Below the pieces are notes generated by a model, which did no database searches, was not told the DNA's origin, and worked only from the letters and a program-made list of their open reading frames with translations. From Centipeda flueggei ATCC 43531 (GTDB taxonomy: Bacteria > Bacillota > Negativicutes > Selenomonadales > Selenomonadaceae): a stretch of 64,000 nucleotides of DNA. The first letter of the stretch is position 1. Each line of letters starts with the position of its first letter. This document shows positions 1-8,814 of this stretch, piece by piece. The translations under genes were made by a program, and so were the position numbers. The DNA lies in the NCBI RefSeq assembly GCF_000160695.1, contig NZ_GG694006.1:124001-188000 (forward strand). Reading direction: 5' to 3'.

Positions 1-1857
1 GAAAAGATGCAGAACAGCATGTCAGCGGAACCTGAAATACATACGCCTATCGCAGAGGAAGAACCTATTTCTGCCGCCCCTTCTGTGGAAAGCATGGTGG
101 TAGAGCAGGAGACCAGTTCTGGCGCCTATTTGACAACGCTGAAACAAGAACACGAGAATACACCCACTCAATTCTCCATACAAAAAAGCGAAGAGAATTT
201 ACCAGAGGAAATTCCATCTGTGCCGTACGAGCAGCTCATTGAGGTGCTAAGAATTGCGTCAGATGAAATCGAGGAAACAGACGATACGATATCCGACGCA
301 GAGGAACAGGAAGCGTCAGACGAAGAGGAGCGACAGGACGATACTGAGACAGCTACGGCACTGAGTTCTGAGCAGATTAGCTCCCCGGACGCTGAGACAG
401 CAGGGCAAACAGCTTATATACTTCCTAAAGTCACACATATACTTTCTAAGCATGTGAAGAAAGAGAATGAGTCGCTTGACCAAGAAATCGAAGAAAATGC
501 ACATACCCTCCAACAGACACTGGAGAGCTTTCATGTGAATGCAAAGGTGGTTAGTGCATGTCACGGTCCTGCTGTAACGCGTTATGATTTGGAACCTGCT
601 CCCGGCGTGAAGGTTAGCAAAATCACGAATTTAGCTGAAGATATCGCTTTACAGCTTGCCACCACATCGGTTCGTATTGAACCGGTGCCGGGAAAAGCCG
701 CCATTGGTATTGAGATTCCTAACCGTATCCTGGAAAGTGTTCAGCTGCGTGACGTTTTGGAGAATCCTGCCTTCCAAGAGGCGCAGTCAAAGCTTACTGT
801 TGGTCTTGGTATGGATATCAGCGGGCAGGCGATCTTTGCAGATATTGGGAAAATGCCGCATTTATTGGTTGCCGGGGCTACTGGTTCGGGTAAGTCGGTC
901 TGCATCAATACGTTGATTTCCAGTATTCTGTTCAAAGCTGCTCCGGATGAAGTAAAGTTCATCCTCATCGACCCGAAGATGGTCGAGCTTTCTAATTACA
1001 ATGGAATCCCACACCTCATGGTTCCCGTCGTGACGGATCCTAAGAAGGCGTCGTCCGTACTGAACTGGGCTGTGCAAGAGATGGAGAAACGATACGCTGT
1101 CTTTGCATCACACAGTGTGCGTGACATCAAGTCGTTCAATCGTCGTTATGCCGAAGAAAAGATGCCGTTCATCGTCATTGTGATTGATGAGCTGGCGGAT
1201 CTTATGATGGTATCCCCACGCGATGTGGAAGATTCCATTTGCAGAATCCTACAGAAAGCGCGTGCCGCCGGGATTCACATGATCCTAGCGACACAGCGGC
1301 CGTCCGTCAATGTCATTACGGGCATCATCAAGGCAAATCTTCCTTCCCGCATCTCGTTTGCGGTCTCCTCACAGGTCGATTCCCGTACGATTTTGGATCG
1401 CGGCGGTGCAGAAACCTTGCTTGGTAAGGGGGATATGCTCTTTTCCCCGCAGGGAGCCCCAAAACCGATCCGCGTGCAGGGAGCATTTATCAGTGACGAA
1501 GAAGTTGAAATGCTTCTTGACTACATCCGCTCACAAGGACAAGAGGTCAGTGAAAATGAAGAGCTCATTGACTTTATTGAGAATGATTCTAAAGAAGATG
1601 ATTCTTCCGAAGAGGACGAATCTCTCGTCAAGCAGGACAAACTTCTACCGGATGCCGTAGAGCTAGTCATGTCCACAGGGCAGGCATCATCGTCCAGTAT
1701 ACAGAGGAGATTTCGTGTTGGATACTCCAGAGCGGCACGGCTGGTGGATACTATGGAGGAACTGCATATCATTGGCCCGAGCGGGGGAGGGAATAAACCG
1801 AGAGAAATCCTCATGGCACAGGAACAGGCCATGGAATTGGTTAAAAGTCTGATGTAA
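1..1857 (+). CDS. ftsK: DNA translocase FtsK/SpoIIIE (5' truncated by window)
   Basis: The frame is open at base 1 and ends at TAA 1855-1857, so the N-terminal membrane segments lie outside the window. The visible part has an acidic linker of roughly 160 residues rich in Glu, Asp and Ser, then the RecA-like motor with Walker A GATGSGKS near residue 289 and Walker B FIVIVIDELADLM, and a C-terminal winged-helix gamma domain (DKLLPDAVELV to KPREIL) that reads KOPS/SRS-type sequences in this family. Such proteins pump chromosomal DNA through the division septum. The alaS gene follows after about 60 bases. Confidence 0.95.
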   Translation, partial: EKMQNSMSAEPEIHTPIAEEEPISAAPSVESMVVEQETSSGAYLTTLKQEHENTPTQFSIQKSEENLPEEIPSVPYEQLIEVLRIASDEIEETDDTISDAEEQEASDEEERQDDTETATALSSEQISSPDAETAGQTAYILPKVTHILSKHVKKENESLDQEIEENAHTLQQTLESFHVNAKVVSACHGPAVTRYDLEPAPGVKVSKITNLAEDIALQLATTSVRIEPVPGKAAIGIEIPNRILESVQLRDVLENPAFQEAQSKLTVGLGMDISGQAIFADIGKMPHLLVAGATGSGKSVCINTLISSILFKAAPDEVKFILIDPKMVELSNYNGIPHLMVPVVTDPKKASSVLNWAVQEMEKRYAVFASHSVRDIKSFNRRYAEEKMPFIVIVIDELADLMMVSPRDVEDSICRILQKARAAGIHMILATQRPSVNVITGIIKANLPSRISFAVSSQVDSRTILDRGGAETLLGKGDMLFSPQGAPKPIRVQGAFISDEEVEMLLDYIRSQGQEVSENEELIDFIENDSKEDDSSEEDESLVKQDKLLPDAVELVMSTGQASSSSIQRRFRVGYSRAARLVDTMEELHIIGPSGGGNKPREILMAQEQAMELVKSLM

Positions 1858-1877
1858 TATATTTTTCCAATGAAATG

Positions 1878-1886
1878 TGTTATACT
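1878..1886 (+). promoter_or_regulatory. Candidate extended -10 promoter of alaS
   Basis: TGTTATACT fits an extended -10 element (TGn plus TATACT). No convincing -35 hexamer is seen 16-18 bases upstream. The start site would fall near 1893, giving a leader of under 30 bases with no room for a T-box. Confidence 0.45.
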
Positions 1887-1919
1887 TACAAACGAATCGA
1901 TGCTGGGAGGGCGATTGAA

Positions 1920-4547
1920 TTGAAATATATGACGGGAAAAGAACTGCGGGAAGCATATCTTAATTTTTTTGCAGAGAAGAAGGGACATCTTCGTTTGCCC
2001 AGCTATTCTCTTGTCCCGGAGAATGACCCGACGTTGCTTTTGATCGGTGCCGGCATGGCACCCCTCAAGCCATTTTTTACCGGTAAGGTAAAGCCGCCGC
2101 GCCATCGCATCGTTACTTGTCAGCGCTGTGTGCGTACAGGAGATATAGAAAACGTCGGGCGTACTGCTCGGCATCAGACATTTTTTGAGATGCTCGGAAA
2201 CTTCTCCTTTGGAGACTATTTCAAGAAGGAAGCGATTCCTTGGGCATGGGAGTTTCTGACTGAAGTCATTGAACTGCCCAAAGAGAAGCTTTGGGTAACC
2301 ATCTATCCGAACGATGACGAAGCACGACAGATTTGGTTGGAGCAGCCGGGGCTTTCCCTGGATCATATTGTCCCGTTGGAAGATAATTTCTGGGAGATTG
2401 GCCCGGGGCCATGCGGTCCTGATTCTGAGATATATATTGATCTCGGAGCGGAACGTGGCTGTGGCAGTCCGACCTGCAGTGTAGGATGCGATTGTGATCG
2501 ATTCCTCGAAATCTGGAATCTCGTCTTTACACAATATGATCGCACCGAGGATGGTGAGTATAACCTCCTTGCCCATAAAAACATCGATACGGGCTGCGGA
2601 CTTGAGCGTCTTGCTTCTGTCGTACAAAATAAGAAGACAAATTTCGAAACCGATTTGCTCTATCCTGTTATCGAATATGCTGTCAATGTATCTCAGACGG
2701 AGTATGGCGCTGATCCACAAAAAGATATATCCCTCAAGGTCATCGCCGATCATGCGCGTTCTGTTGTCATTATGATCATGGACGGAATTCTGCCATCCAA
2801 TGAGGGAAGAGGATATGTATTGCGCCGTACGATACGGCGTGCGATCCGTCATGGACGGATGTTGGGCATCACAAAGCCATTCCTGGACGGAGCGGTTGAT
2901 GCTGTCATCGAAATCTTTGGTGATGTAAAAGACTTTAGCGAACTCGTATCGAAAGAGGAATACATTAAGCGTGTCATACGCATTGAAGAAGAACGGTTTG
3001 CTGCGACGCTCGTCCAGGGCATTGATCTCCTGAATGAAGAGATTGACTCGCTGAAAGCGAATGCACAGCAGATACTTCCCGGAGAAGTCGGATTCAAACT
3101 CTATGATACCTATGGATTTCCCCGTGAACTTACTGAGGAAATTCTTCATGAGAATGGCCTCAAGTTGGACGATGCTGGATTTGCGCAGGAAATGGAAAAA
3201 CAGCGCAACCGGGCAAGAAGTGCACGGGCTGAGAACCAGGCTGTGGCTGTTCCGGATCTTTCCGGATTGGATACATCAGCCCTGACCGAAAACGCAGAGG
3301 CGCGCAAGGCTGAGGTTGTCGCCATTTGGCGTGATGGGGCTCTGGTCGACATGCTGCATGATGGAGAAAGCGCCGGAATCATCCTGAGCACCACGCCGTT
3401 CCACGCGGAGGGCGGCGGACAGGTAGGAGATGCTGGGCTTCTCCTCAGTGATGTCGGACGAATTGTTATCCGTAATACGAAAAGACTTCCTGATGGGACA
3501 GTTTATCATCTGGCGTATGTTGAGGAAGGTCAGATTCAGCGAGGAGAGACAGTTCAAATTCAGCTGGATGAGGTGCATAAGCTATCATCCGCACGTAATC
3601 ATACAGCAACACATCTTCTTCAGGCGGCACTCCAGAGAATTGTCGGAGATCATGTGCATCAGGCAGGGTCTTTGGTGACGCCTGAACGACTTCGCTTCGA
3701 TTTTACGAATTTTGAACCTTTGACACAGCAGCAGGTGCAGGATATCGAGGATTTGGTCAACGAAGAAGTTCTTAGCTCAATCGATCTCGACATTTCAACG
3801 ATGCCAATTGCAGTGGCGAAAGAACGCGGTGCAATGGCTCTCTTTGGAGAGAAGTACGGCGATATTGTCCGTGTGGTTGAGGTTCCGAATTTCAGCATCG
3901 AGCTGTGTGGCGGTTCTCATGTATCCAACACAGGACAGATCGGTCTTTTTAAGATCATTGGCGAATCTGGTGTTGCTGCAGGCGTACGCCGTATCGAAGC
4001 AATTACCGGCCGTGCGGCATATCAGTATGTGTCAGAAACGGATGCGCTGATCCGTACACTTTCTCAGCGGCTGAAAGTAAAGGCGGGAGACCTGCTCACG
4101 CAAGTCGATAAACTGATCGACGAGAAGAAGAATATGCAGGAGCAGTTACGTGTTTTCGCAGACTCTCGCGATCAAGCAGACGCACAAAAACTGCTGTCAG
4201 ATGTCCAGGAAATTGGAAAATTCCACGTCATTGTTGGAAAAGTAAATGTGGATTCCATGGAGGAACTTCGCAATATTGCAGATCTTACCTGCGAAAAGCT
4301 CAGTGCGGGCATTGTCGTTCTTGGTATGGCGGCTAACGATAAGGTGAATCTCGTCGTTAAGGCAGACCAAGATGCTGTAGCCTATGGTGCCCATGCCGGC
4401 AACATCATTAAGGCGGCTGCTAAAGCCGTTGGTGGAGGCGGTGGTGGACGCCCCGACATGGCACAGGCTGGTGGAAAAATGCCGCAGAACTTGCCACAGG
4501 CCTTTGACGATGCAGTTCTTGTCATACGTCAGCAGGCAGGAAAATAA
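1920..4547 (+). CDS. alaS: Alanine--tRNA ligase
   Basis: This enzyme charges tRNA-Ala with alanine in the cytoplasm. At 875 residues it has the full family length: class II catalytic core, tRNA-binding region (RTIRRAIRHGRMLG), editing domain with the zinc HxxxH motif (RNHTATHLLQ) and CGGSHV, and the C-terminal DHHA1/C-Ala part ending in a glycine run. I chose the TTG at 1920 as start because GGGAGG at 1905-1910 lies 9 bases before it; the ATG at 1929 would be 18 bases away. The resulting N-terminus MKYMTGKELREAYL agrees with the family. A perfect terminator follows. In many Firmicutes ireB and ruvX come next, but here they lie at the other end of the window. Confidence 0.97.
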   Translation: MKYMTGKELREAYLNFFAEKKGHLRLPSYSLVPENDPTLLLIGAGMAPLKPFFTGKVKPPRHRIVTCQRCVRTGDIENVGRTARHQTFFEMLGNFSFGDYFKKEAIPWAWEFLTEVIELPKEKLWVTIYPNDDEARQIWLEQPGLSLDHIVPLEDNFWEIGPGPCGPDSEIYIDLGAERGCGSPTCSVGCDCDRFLEIWNLVFTQYDRTEDGEYNLLAHKNIDTGCGLERLASVVQNKKTNFETDLLYPVIEYAVNVSQTEYGADPQKDISLKVIADHARSVVIMIMDGILPSNEGRGYVLRRTIRRAIRHGRMLGITKPFLDGAVDAVIEIFGDVKDFSELVSKEEYIKRVIRIEEERFAATLVQGIDLLNEEIDSLKANAQQILPGEVGFKLYDTYGFPRELTEEILHENGLKLDDAGFAQEMEKQRNRARSARAENQAVAVPDLSGLDTSALTENAEARKAEVVAIWRDGALVDMLHDGESAGIILSTTPFHAEGGGQVGDAGLLLSDVGRIVIRNTKRLPDGTVYHLAYVEEGQIQRGETVQIQLDEVHKLSSARNHTATHLLQAALQRIVGDHVHQAGSLVTPERLRFDFTNFEPLTQQQVQDIEDLVNEEVLSSIDLDISTMPIAVAKERGAMALFGEKYGDIVRVVEVPNFSIELCGGSHVSNTGQIGLFKIIGESGVAAGVRRIEAITGRAAYQYVSETDALIRTLSQRLKVKAGDLLTQVDKLIDEKKNMQEQLRVFADSRDQADAQKLLSDVQEIGKFHVIVGKVNVDSMEELRNIADLTCEKLSAGIVVLGMAANDKVNLVVKADQDAVAYGAHAGNIIKAAAKAVGGGGGGRPDMAQAGGKMPQNLPQAFDDAVLVIRQQAGK

Positions 4548-4563
4548 TACAACCATGATGATT

Positions 4564-4592
4564 GGGCTGTCACGTGCTGACAGCCCTTTTTT
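4564..4592 (+). terminator. Rho-independent terminator after alaS
   Basis: A perfect 9-bp stem GGGCTGTCA/TGACAGCCC (4564-4572 with 4578-4586), loop CGTGC, is followed by six T. It lies 17 bases after the alaS stop and 14 bases before the next start codon, so the next gene needs read-through or a start signal overlapping the hairpin. Confidence 0.93.
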
Positions 4593-4605
4593 AGAAGGCA
4601 GAGAC

Positions 4606-5562
4606 ATGGAACAGGATATAACACAAAAAATCAAGGGCAAAAGTATTCGTTATCTTATTGTATTTATCTGCATGATTCTTTTGGTCTCTGGCATATTGAT
4701 TTATGCAAAAAGTACGAGCAGCGGCTTTCATGTTTCTCAAGCGTATATTTCCTGTGAGAAAAAATACCTGCAGTCTTCGGATCGCATGATGGTACAGGAA
4801 CTCCATGTCAGCACTGGAGATCATGTAAAACAAGGAGATCTCCTGGTAACAGTACAAAAGACTTTTTCTGACGAGGACATCCAACGCTTACAGCAGAGCG
4901 TGACACTCGCTCAAAACAATGTTAACCAGCTTCGCGCTGGTGCAGCTGTTTCTGATCAGCCAGAGATTTCACTGATTTCCAACGAAGCTGTTGATGCTGC
5001 ACGCAGTAAAGTGGAACGTATGTCTGCGTTATATGAGATGGGGGCGGTCAGTGCAGCAAAAAAAGAGGAAGCTGTTCGGGAGTATGAGGAAATGCAGTCT
5101 TCTGTGCAAGAAAATAGGGGAACTTCATCGATAGCGTTCAACTCTGCTGCCCTAAAAGGAGCGGAAGATCAATTAAACCAGGCAGAAGCATTGTTAAAAA
5201 AGGCAAAAGAACCATCTTATTCTACCGATATCTATACAAAATGGAATGGAGTCGTTTCTCAATTATATGTTCAGAATGGAGATGTCCTCGAACCAGAAAG
5301 CAACATTATGGAAATTGAATGCACGGATCACATACGAATCGAAGCAGAAGTTTCCTCCGATACGGCCAAACAAATCTATCTCGGGCAAATTGTTACCTAT
5401 TCACTAGATGGGATAAAAAGGGAAGGTACGGTAGAAGATATCACCTCTGCAGATGATTCAGGAGAGGAAGATGCCCCAGCCTTAATTTCCGTCTCGATGC
5501 CGAACACGGAATGGTCTGATCTTCATCAGACGGATCAAATCGAATTATATTTTTATTTGTAG
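4606..5562 (+). CDS. HlyD-family membrane fusion / periplasmic adaptor protein
   Basis: A 318-residue protein with one N-terminal membrane segment at about residues 15-33 (YLIVFICMILLVSGILIYA), a split biotinyl-lipoyl-like domain (VQELHVSTGDHVKQGDLLV near the start and VSQLYVQNGDVLEPE later), a Gln/Glu/Ala-rich alpha-hairpin between them, and a C-terminal beta-barrel region. This is the layout of adaptors that join an inner-membrane exporter to an outer channel. No ABC, MFS or RND partner lies beside it, so the substrate is unknown. The start ATG has GAAGG (4594-4598) 7 bases upstream; the alaS terminator is immediately before. Confidence 0.8.
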   Translation: MEQDITQKIKGKSIRYLIVFICMILLVSGILIYAKSTSSGFHVSQAYISCEKKYLQSSDRMMVQELHVSTGDHVKQGDLLVTVQKTFSDEDIQRLQQSVTLAQNNVNQLRAGAAVSDQPEISLISNEAVDAARSKVERMSALYEMGAVSAAKKEEAVREYEEMQSSVQENRGTSSIAFNSAALKGAEDQLNQAEALLKKAKEPSYSTDIYTKWNGVVSQLYVQNGDVLEPESNIMEIECTDHIRIEAEVSSDTAKQIYLGQIVTYSLDGIKREGTVEDITSADDSGEEDAPALISVSMPNTEWSDLHQTDQIELYFYL

Positions 5563-5604
5563 AGAATGTATGTTTTGTCCATTCTTCTCGCGCACATGAA
5601 TCTA

Positions 5605-5613
5605 TGCTATACT
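5605..5613 (+). promoter_or_regulatory. Candidate extended -10 promoter of the yerC-hisZ operon
   Basis: TGCTATACT at 5605-5613 is an extended -10 element; the -35 region (TTCTCG at 17 bp) is weak. It is the only good promoter-like signal in the gap ahead of the TrpR-like gene. Confidence 0.5.
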
Positions 5614-5645
5614 GTTGCTGAACATATTATGAAAGGAAATGACAA

Positions 5646-5972
5646 ATGATAGATCAAAGACGAAAGGTTCCTTCCACTGATCAGTTGTTTCGTGCGGTTC
5701 TCTCTCTGCAGACCGTTGATGAATGCTATCAATTTTTTGAAGATCTTTGCACCATTGGCGAACTTCGTGCCATGGCACAAAGACTTGATGTTGCGCGTAT
5801 GTTATACGGGGGAAATACCTATGATGAGGTTGTTGCCCATACAGGTGCAAGCACGGCAACAATCAGTCGTGTGAAGCGCTGCCTAAATTACGGTGCAGAT
5901 GGATACACACTCGTTCTGAAGAATGGATGTCTTTCGGTGAATGCGGACGGAGGAGATACAGATGAATGCTAA
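5646..5972 (+). CDS. yerC: TrpR-related DNA-binding protein, YerC/YecD family
   Basis: A 108-residue protein matching the YerC/YecD branch of the TrpR superfamily: helical N-terminus (LFRAVLSLQTVDECYQFFEDL) and a helix-turn-helix (YDEVVAHTGASTATISRVKR). TrpR-like proteins bind palindromic operators as dimers, often with an amino acid co-repressor. Members of this branch have been proposed as regulators of histidine biosynthesis (HisR). The context fits: its end overlaps hisZ by 11 bases, so the two are translationally coupled, and the his operon lies 3 kb downstream. An AAAGGA ribosome site precedes the ATG. Ligand and targets are inference. Confidence 0.85.
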   Translation: MIDQRRKVPSTDQLFRAVLSLQTVDECYQFFEDLCTIGELRAMAQRLDVARMLYGGNTYDEVVAHTGASTATISRVKRCLNYGADGYTLVLKNGCLSVNADGGDTDEC

Positions 5973-7140
5973 AAACGCTATCCTAGAAACCCCATATGGG
6001 ACAAGAGATCTGCTTCCTGCTGATGTCATTGAAATGCGTTACCTCGATCAAATCCTATCGCAGATCTTTTCCTCATGGGGATATGACGAGATTGCTACGC
6101 CGACAATCGAGCATTTGGAAACTCTTGTTTCTCGCATTCAGGAAGAGAATGACCTCTTTATTCTTTCTGGAAATAAAAACAGACTTCTTGCCTTGCGCAA
6201 TGAAATGACGACGCCGATTGCGCGTTTGGTCAGCAGTCGGTTAAAAGATCTTCCTGCACCGCTTAAATTATCGTATATCGGCAACGTATTTCGCATTGAG
6301 CAGACGCAGGAAGGTCGTCAATGCGAATTTCATCAAGCAGGTGTAGAGCTGATGGGATGCCATACTGCGGCGGCAGATGCAGAGATCATTGCGCTTGCCA
6401 TCGAGGCTGTCCTGGCATGTGGGATAAAGGAGTTCCAGATTCATATTGGGCAGGTGAACTTCCTCAAAGGGATGATGACGGCCTTTGGGATCGATGATGC
6501 GCATCGTGAAGCATTAAAGAATGCGATGGAATCTCACGACATTGTGCAAACGAATCAAATCATTGATACACTCTCTATCTCTTCTGCCTCTAAAGAGCTC
6601 CTAAAGAGTATTCCTCTTTTGAATGGGAAGGAGGATGTCATTGAGCATATTTACAATCTTCCATTGAACCAAGAAAGTCAACACGCAACGAATAATTTGG
6701 TGGAAATATACTCGATCCTGAAAGACTATCACTTGGCAGACTACGTGTATTTTGATTTTGGCGTGATTCGCGATTTTCACTATTATACGGGCATGGTCTT
6801 TGAAGGATATTCCCCGGGACTTGGCTTTCCTTTGTGCGGGGGAGGCCGCTATGATGATCTGTTGGGTAAATATGGAACTCCAATGCCTGCGACCGGATTC
6901 GCCCTTGGGATGGAACGTGTTGTACTGGCACGAAAGCGACAGAACGTCAATGCACAAATGGCGCAGAAGGACGTATATATCGGATATGGGGAAGGACAGA
7001 TCCAGCCGGCGATCACACGTGCAAAAGCCCTTCGAAATGATGGCAATGTCGTAGAGCTTGCTGTCGCTCCGCAGACAAAGAATGAAGCGGCATCCTCAGG
7101 AAAACAAAAGGGATACATAGCTTTTGAGTATTTCGCATGA
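5962..7140 (+). CDS. hisZ: ATP phosphoribosyltransferase regulatory subunit
   Basis: HisZ is a catalytically dead relative of histidyl-tRNA synthetase that forms the active, histidine-sensitive ATP phosphoribosyltransferase with short-form HisG. This 392-residue protein has the class II fold signature (TPYGTRDLLP at the start; FRIEQTQEGR near residue 112; GGGRYDDLLGKYG near residue 294) and lacks the anticodon-binding domain of true HisRS. The start ATG at 5962 has GGAGGAG 6 bases upstream, inside the end of yerC. It pairs with the short HisG at 8854, from which it is separated by one opposed gene. It overlaps the next gene by 4 bases (ATGA). Confidence 0.92.
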   Translation: MNAKNAILETPYGTRDLLPADVIEMRYLDQILSQIFSSWGYDEIATPTIEHLETLVSRIQEENDLFILSGNKNRLLALRNEMTTPIARLVSSRLKDLPAPLKLSYIGNVFRIEQTQEGRQCEFHQAGVELMGCHTAAADAEIIALAIEAVLACGIKEFQIHIGQVNFLKGMMTAFGIDDAHREALKNAMESHDIVQTNQIIDTLSISSASKELLKSIPLLNGKEDVIEHIYNLPLNQESQHATNNLVEIYSILKDYHLADYVYFDFGVIRDFHYYTGMVFEGYSPGLGFPLCGGGRYDDLLGKYGTPMPATGFALGMERVVLARKRQNVNAQMAQKDVYIGYGEGQIQPAITRAKALRNDGNVVELAVAPQTKNEAASSGKQKGYIAFEYFA

Positions 7141-7667
7141 TACAGCGTATACGGCAGTTTCTGTATGCTGTATTCGGACGTTTGGATGCAGAGGCAAACA
7201 CATTCGTTCGCTGCTACTTATCCAAAGAAGAGCAGAAGCTGTTTTATGCCATGCACGAAGCGGATCAATTCCATGCATGGCGTGTCGCACGAAGTGCGCA
7301 AAAAAAATATCTGCAATATGACGTCGTCCATTCCGATGCGTATATCCTGTTGACGCGATGTGCTCTATTGCATGATATCGGGCGCGAAAAGGGGATGGCT
7401 GATGTATGGGGGAAGGTACTGTCCGTCCTTGTGTATCGTTTTCTTCCGCATCTTGTTGAGTATTTTATCCGGGAAACGAGCGGACATCGTGGAAGAATTG
7501 GTATAGCGTTGCATATCTGCCAATACCATCCCATCCTTGGGGCAAATAAATTGCGGAAAATAGGAGCGATAAAAGAAGCAGAAATCATCGTACAGCATCA
7601 AAAAAAACCAGCACCGGAGGATTCACTGGTGCTGGCTATTCTGAAGGAAGCTGATGGAGAGAACTGA
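7137..7667 (+). CDS. HD-domain phosphohydrolase-like protein
   Basis: A 176-residue protein with the metal-binding HD pattern: His near residue 46 (QFHAWRVARS), the HD pair in CALLHDIGRE near residue 78, and downstream His/Asp positions (ICQYHP; ILKEADGEN at the end). HD proteins usually hydrolyse phosphate esters or nucleotides. It starts inside the hisZ stop codon and so is co-expressed with yerC-hisZ. The his operon in this window encodes no histidinol-phosphate phosphatase, and this gene is one candidate, but there is no direct evidence. Its 3' end carries the opposite-strand terminator of the next gene. Confidence 0.75.
   Translation: MIQRIRQFLYAVFGRLDAEANTFVRCYLSKEEQKLFYAMHEADQFHAWRVARSAQKKYLQYDVVHSDAYILLTRCALLHDIGREKGMADVWGKVLSVLVYRFLPHLVEYFIRETSGHRGRIGIALHICQYHPILGANKLRKIGAIKEAEIIVQHQKKPAPEDSLVLAILKEADGEN
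7600..7635 (-). terminator. Terminator of the minus-strand dehydrogenase gene, inside the HD gene
   Basis: On the minus strand CCAGCACC pairs with GGTGCTGG (7628-7635 with 7608-7615, extended by a G-T and a G-C pair) and eight T follow. It lies about 110 bases past the stop of the gene at 7746-8699 and within the last codons of the HD-domain gene. Confidence 0.8.
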
Positions 7668-7745
7668 GAGTATGCTATCAGTTCGTTTGGTCATAACAAG
7701 GTAAAAAACGGGACGCAGGGAGGTGCGCCGTGGAGAATCGTGCCA

Positions 7746-8699
7746 TTAATATCCGCGCATCTTATCTACGACATTGAGCATTCCAATCCGCTGTGGAAAG
7801 ATTTGCAAATTGTTGCGGAAAATTTTGAGAGAGCGATCCAGATACATAGGGGAGATTGATGAGTGGTGTGGAGTGATATAAAGATTTTCCACATCCCATA
7901 GCGGTGAATCCTCCGGCAGTGGTTCCTCTGCAAATACGTCTAAGGAAGCCCCACGAATCCGCTTTGAGGACAGGGCATCAACAAGGTCGTCTTCATTGAC
8001 CACGTCACCTCTGGATACGTTGATAAAGAATGCAGTCTCCTTCATCATGTTGAATGCTCTGCTGTCAAAGAGCTGATGTGTCTGTGGGGTCAGAGGAAGT
8101 GCAACGATCACATAATCTGCCTTGGACAACGCCTCTCCCAGATGCTCCGTGTCGAACAGTTCATCTACAAACGGCTCGGTCGTTTTCTTTCGCTTGACGG
8201 CAACGACACGCATTCCAACGTTCTTTAGATGCTTTGACACCTCTCGACCAATGCTTCCCAAGCCAACGACAGCAGCAGTCTTCCCATAGAGCTCATCAGG
8301 GGCTGTGAGCCTCTTCCACTGGTGTGCTTTTTGATTCTCCCACGCTTCGATGAGACAGCGACTGAACGAGAGCATCGTCCCGAGGATGTGTTCAGCCATG
8401 GGAATACCGTGAATCCCGCGTGAGTTGGTCAATAAAATATCGGAACGTCGGAAGTTCTCGTTGGCAAGAAGACGCTCTACACCAGCACTGTACGTATGGA
8501 TCCACTTTAAATTGGGCATTTGTGGAAGAAATGCATCCATATCCATCTGCGCATCATATCCCAAGAGGACATCGATTTGTCCATAATGAACAGCAGCTTC
8601 TTTGGGGCGCAGACAGTTAATATGGCAGTCGCCGCTTTTACGGATGAGATCCTTTTGCGAATCACTTAATTGGATAAATGATAATATCTGAAGCGTCAT
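7746..8699 (-). CDS. D-2-hydroxyacid dehydrogenase (NAD-dependent)
   Basis: A 317-residue member of the D-isomer 2-hydroxyacid dehydrogenase family, which reduces 2-oxoacids or oxidises D-hydroxyacids. The Rossmann motif VGLGSIGREV is near residue 143; the catalytic Arg (NVSRGDVVNE), Glu (FAEEPLPEDSPLW) and His (ITPHHSS) are all present. The exact substrate cannot be read from sequence; it could be glyoxylate/hydroxypyruvate or a branched 2-oxoacid. The second ATG (8699) is preferred because AAGGAG touches the first ATG but lies 6 bases before the second. It is divergent from hisG and sits between hisZ and the rest of the his genes. Confidence 0.85.
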   Translation of the reverse strand: MTLQILSFIQLSDSQKDLIRKSGDCHINCLRPKEAAVHYGQIDVLLGYDAQMDMDAFLPQMPNLKWIHTYSAGVERLLANENFRRSDILLTNSRGIHGIPMAEHILGTMLSFSRCLIEAWENQKAHQWKRLTAPDELYGKTAAVVGLGSIGREVSKHLKNVGMRVVAVKRKKTTEPFVDELFDTEHLGEALSKADYVIVALPLTPQTHQLFDSRAFNMMKETAFFINVSRGDVVNEDDLVDALSSKRIRGASLDVFAEEPLPEDSPLWDVENLYITPHHSSISPMYLDRSLKIFRNNLQIFPQRIGMLNVVDKMRGY

Positions 8700-8776
8700 C
8701 TGCATCTCCTTCTCATAAAATGAATCCTTTGCATAGGGATTATTCTAGATTCCCCGGAAAAATCCTTTTTTAAGCA

Positions 8777-8805
8777 TTGACCATCGTGCATTTACGTGCT
8801 AGTAT
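8777..8805 (+). promoter_or_regulatory. Sigma-A-type promoter of the his operon
   Basis: TTGACC (8777-8782), a 17-base spacer and TAGTAT (8800-8805). The predicted start site is near 8812, about 40 bases before hisG. Confidence 0.8.
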
Positions 8806-8814
8806 GTGCTCATA

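Noticed and set aside
1521-3149. 542-codon open frame on the minus strand opposite ftsK end and alaS
   Set aside because: It lies entirely antisense to two well-supported genes, has no ribosome site and no recognisable domain; it is a shadow of their codon use.
5598-5645. T-box or other amino acid riboswitch ahead of yerC-hisZ, hisG or alaS
   Set aside because: The leaders are only about 25-45 bases and lack the T-box bulge sequence; there is no space for such an element.
7734-7781. Fifteen-codon frame starting GTG behind GGGAGG, between the HD-domain gene and the opposed dehydrogenase
   Set aside because: The ribosome site is good, but the peptide is tiny, overlaps the end of the opposite gene and has no promoter or conserved context that I can see.
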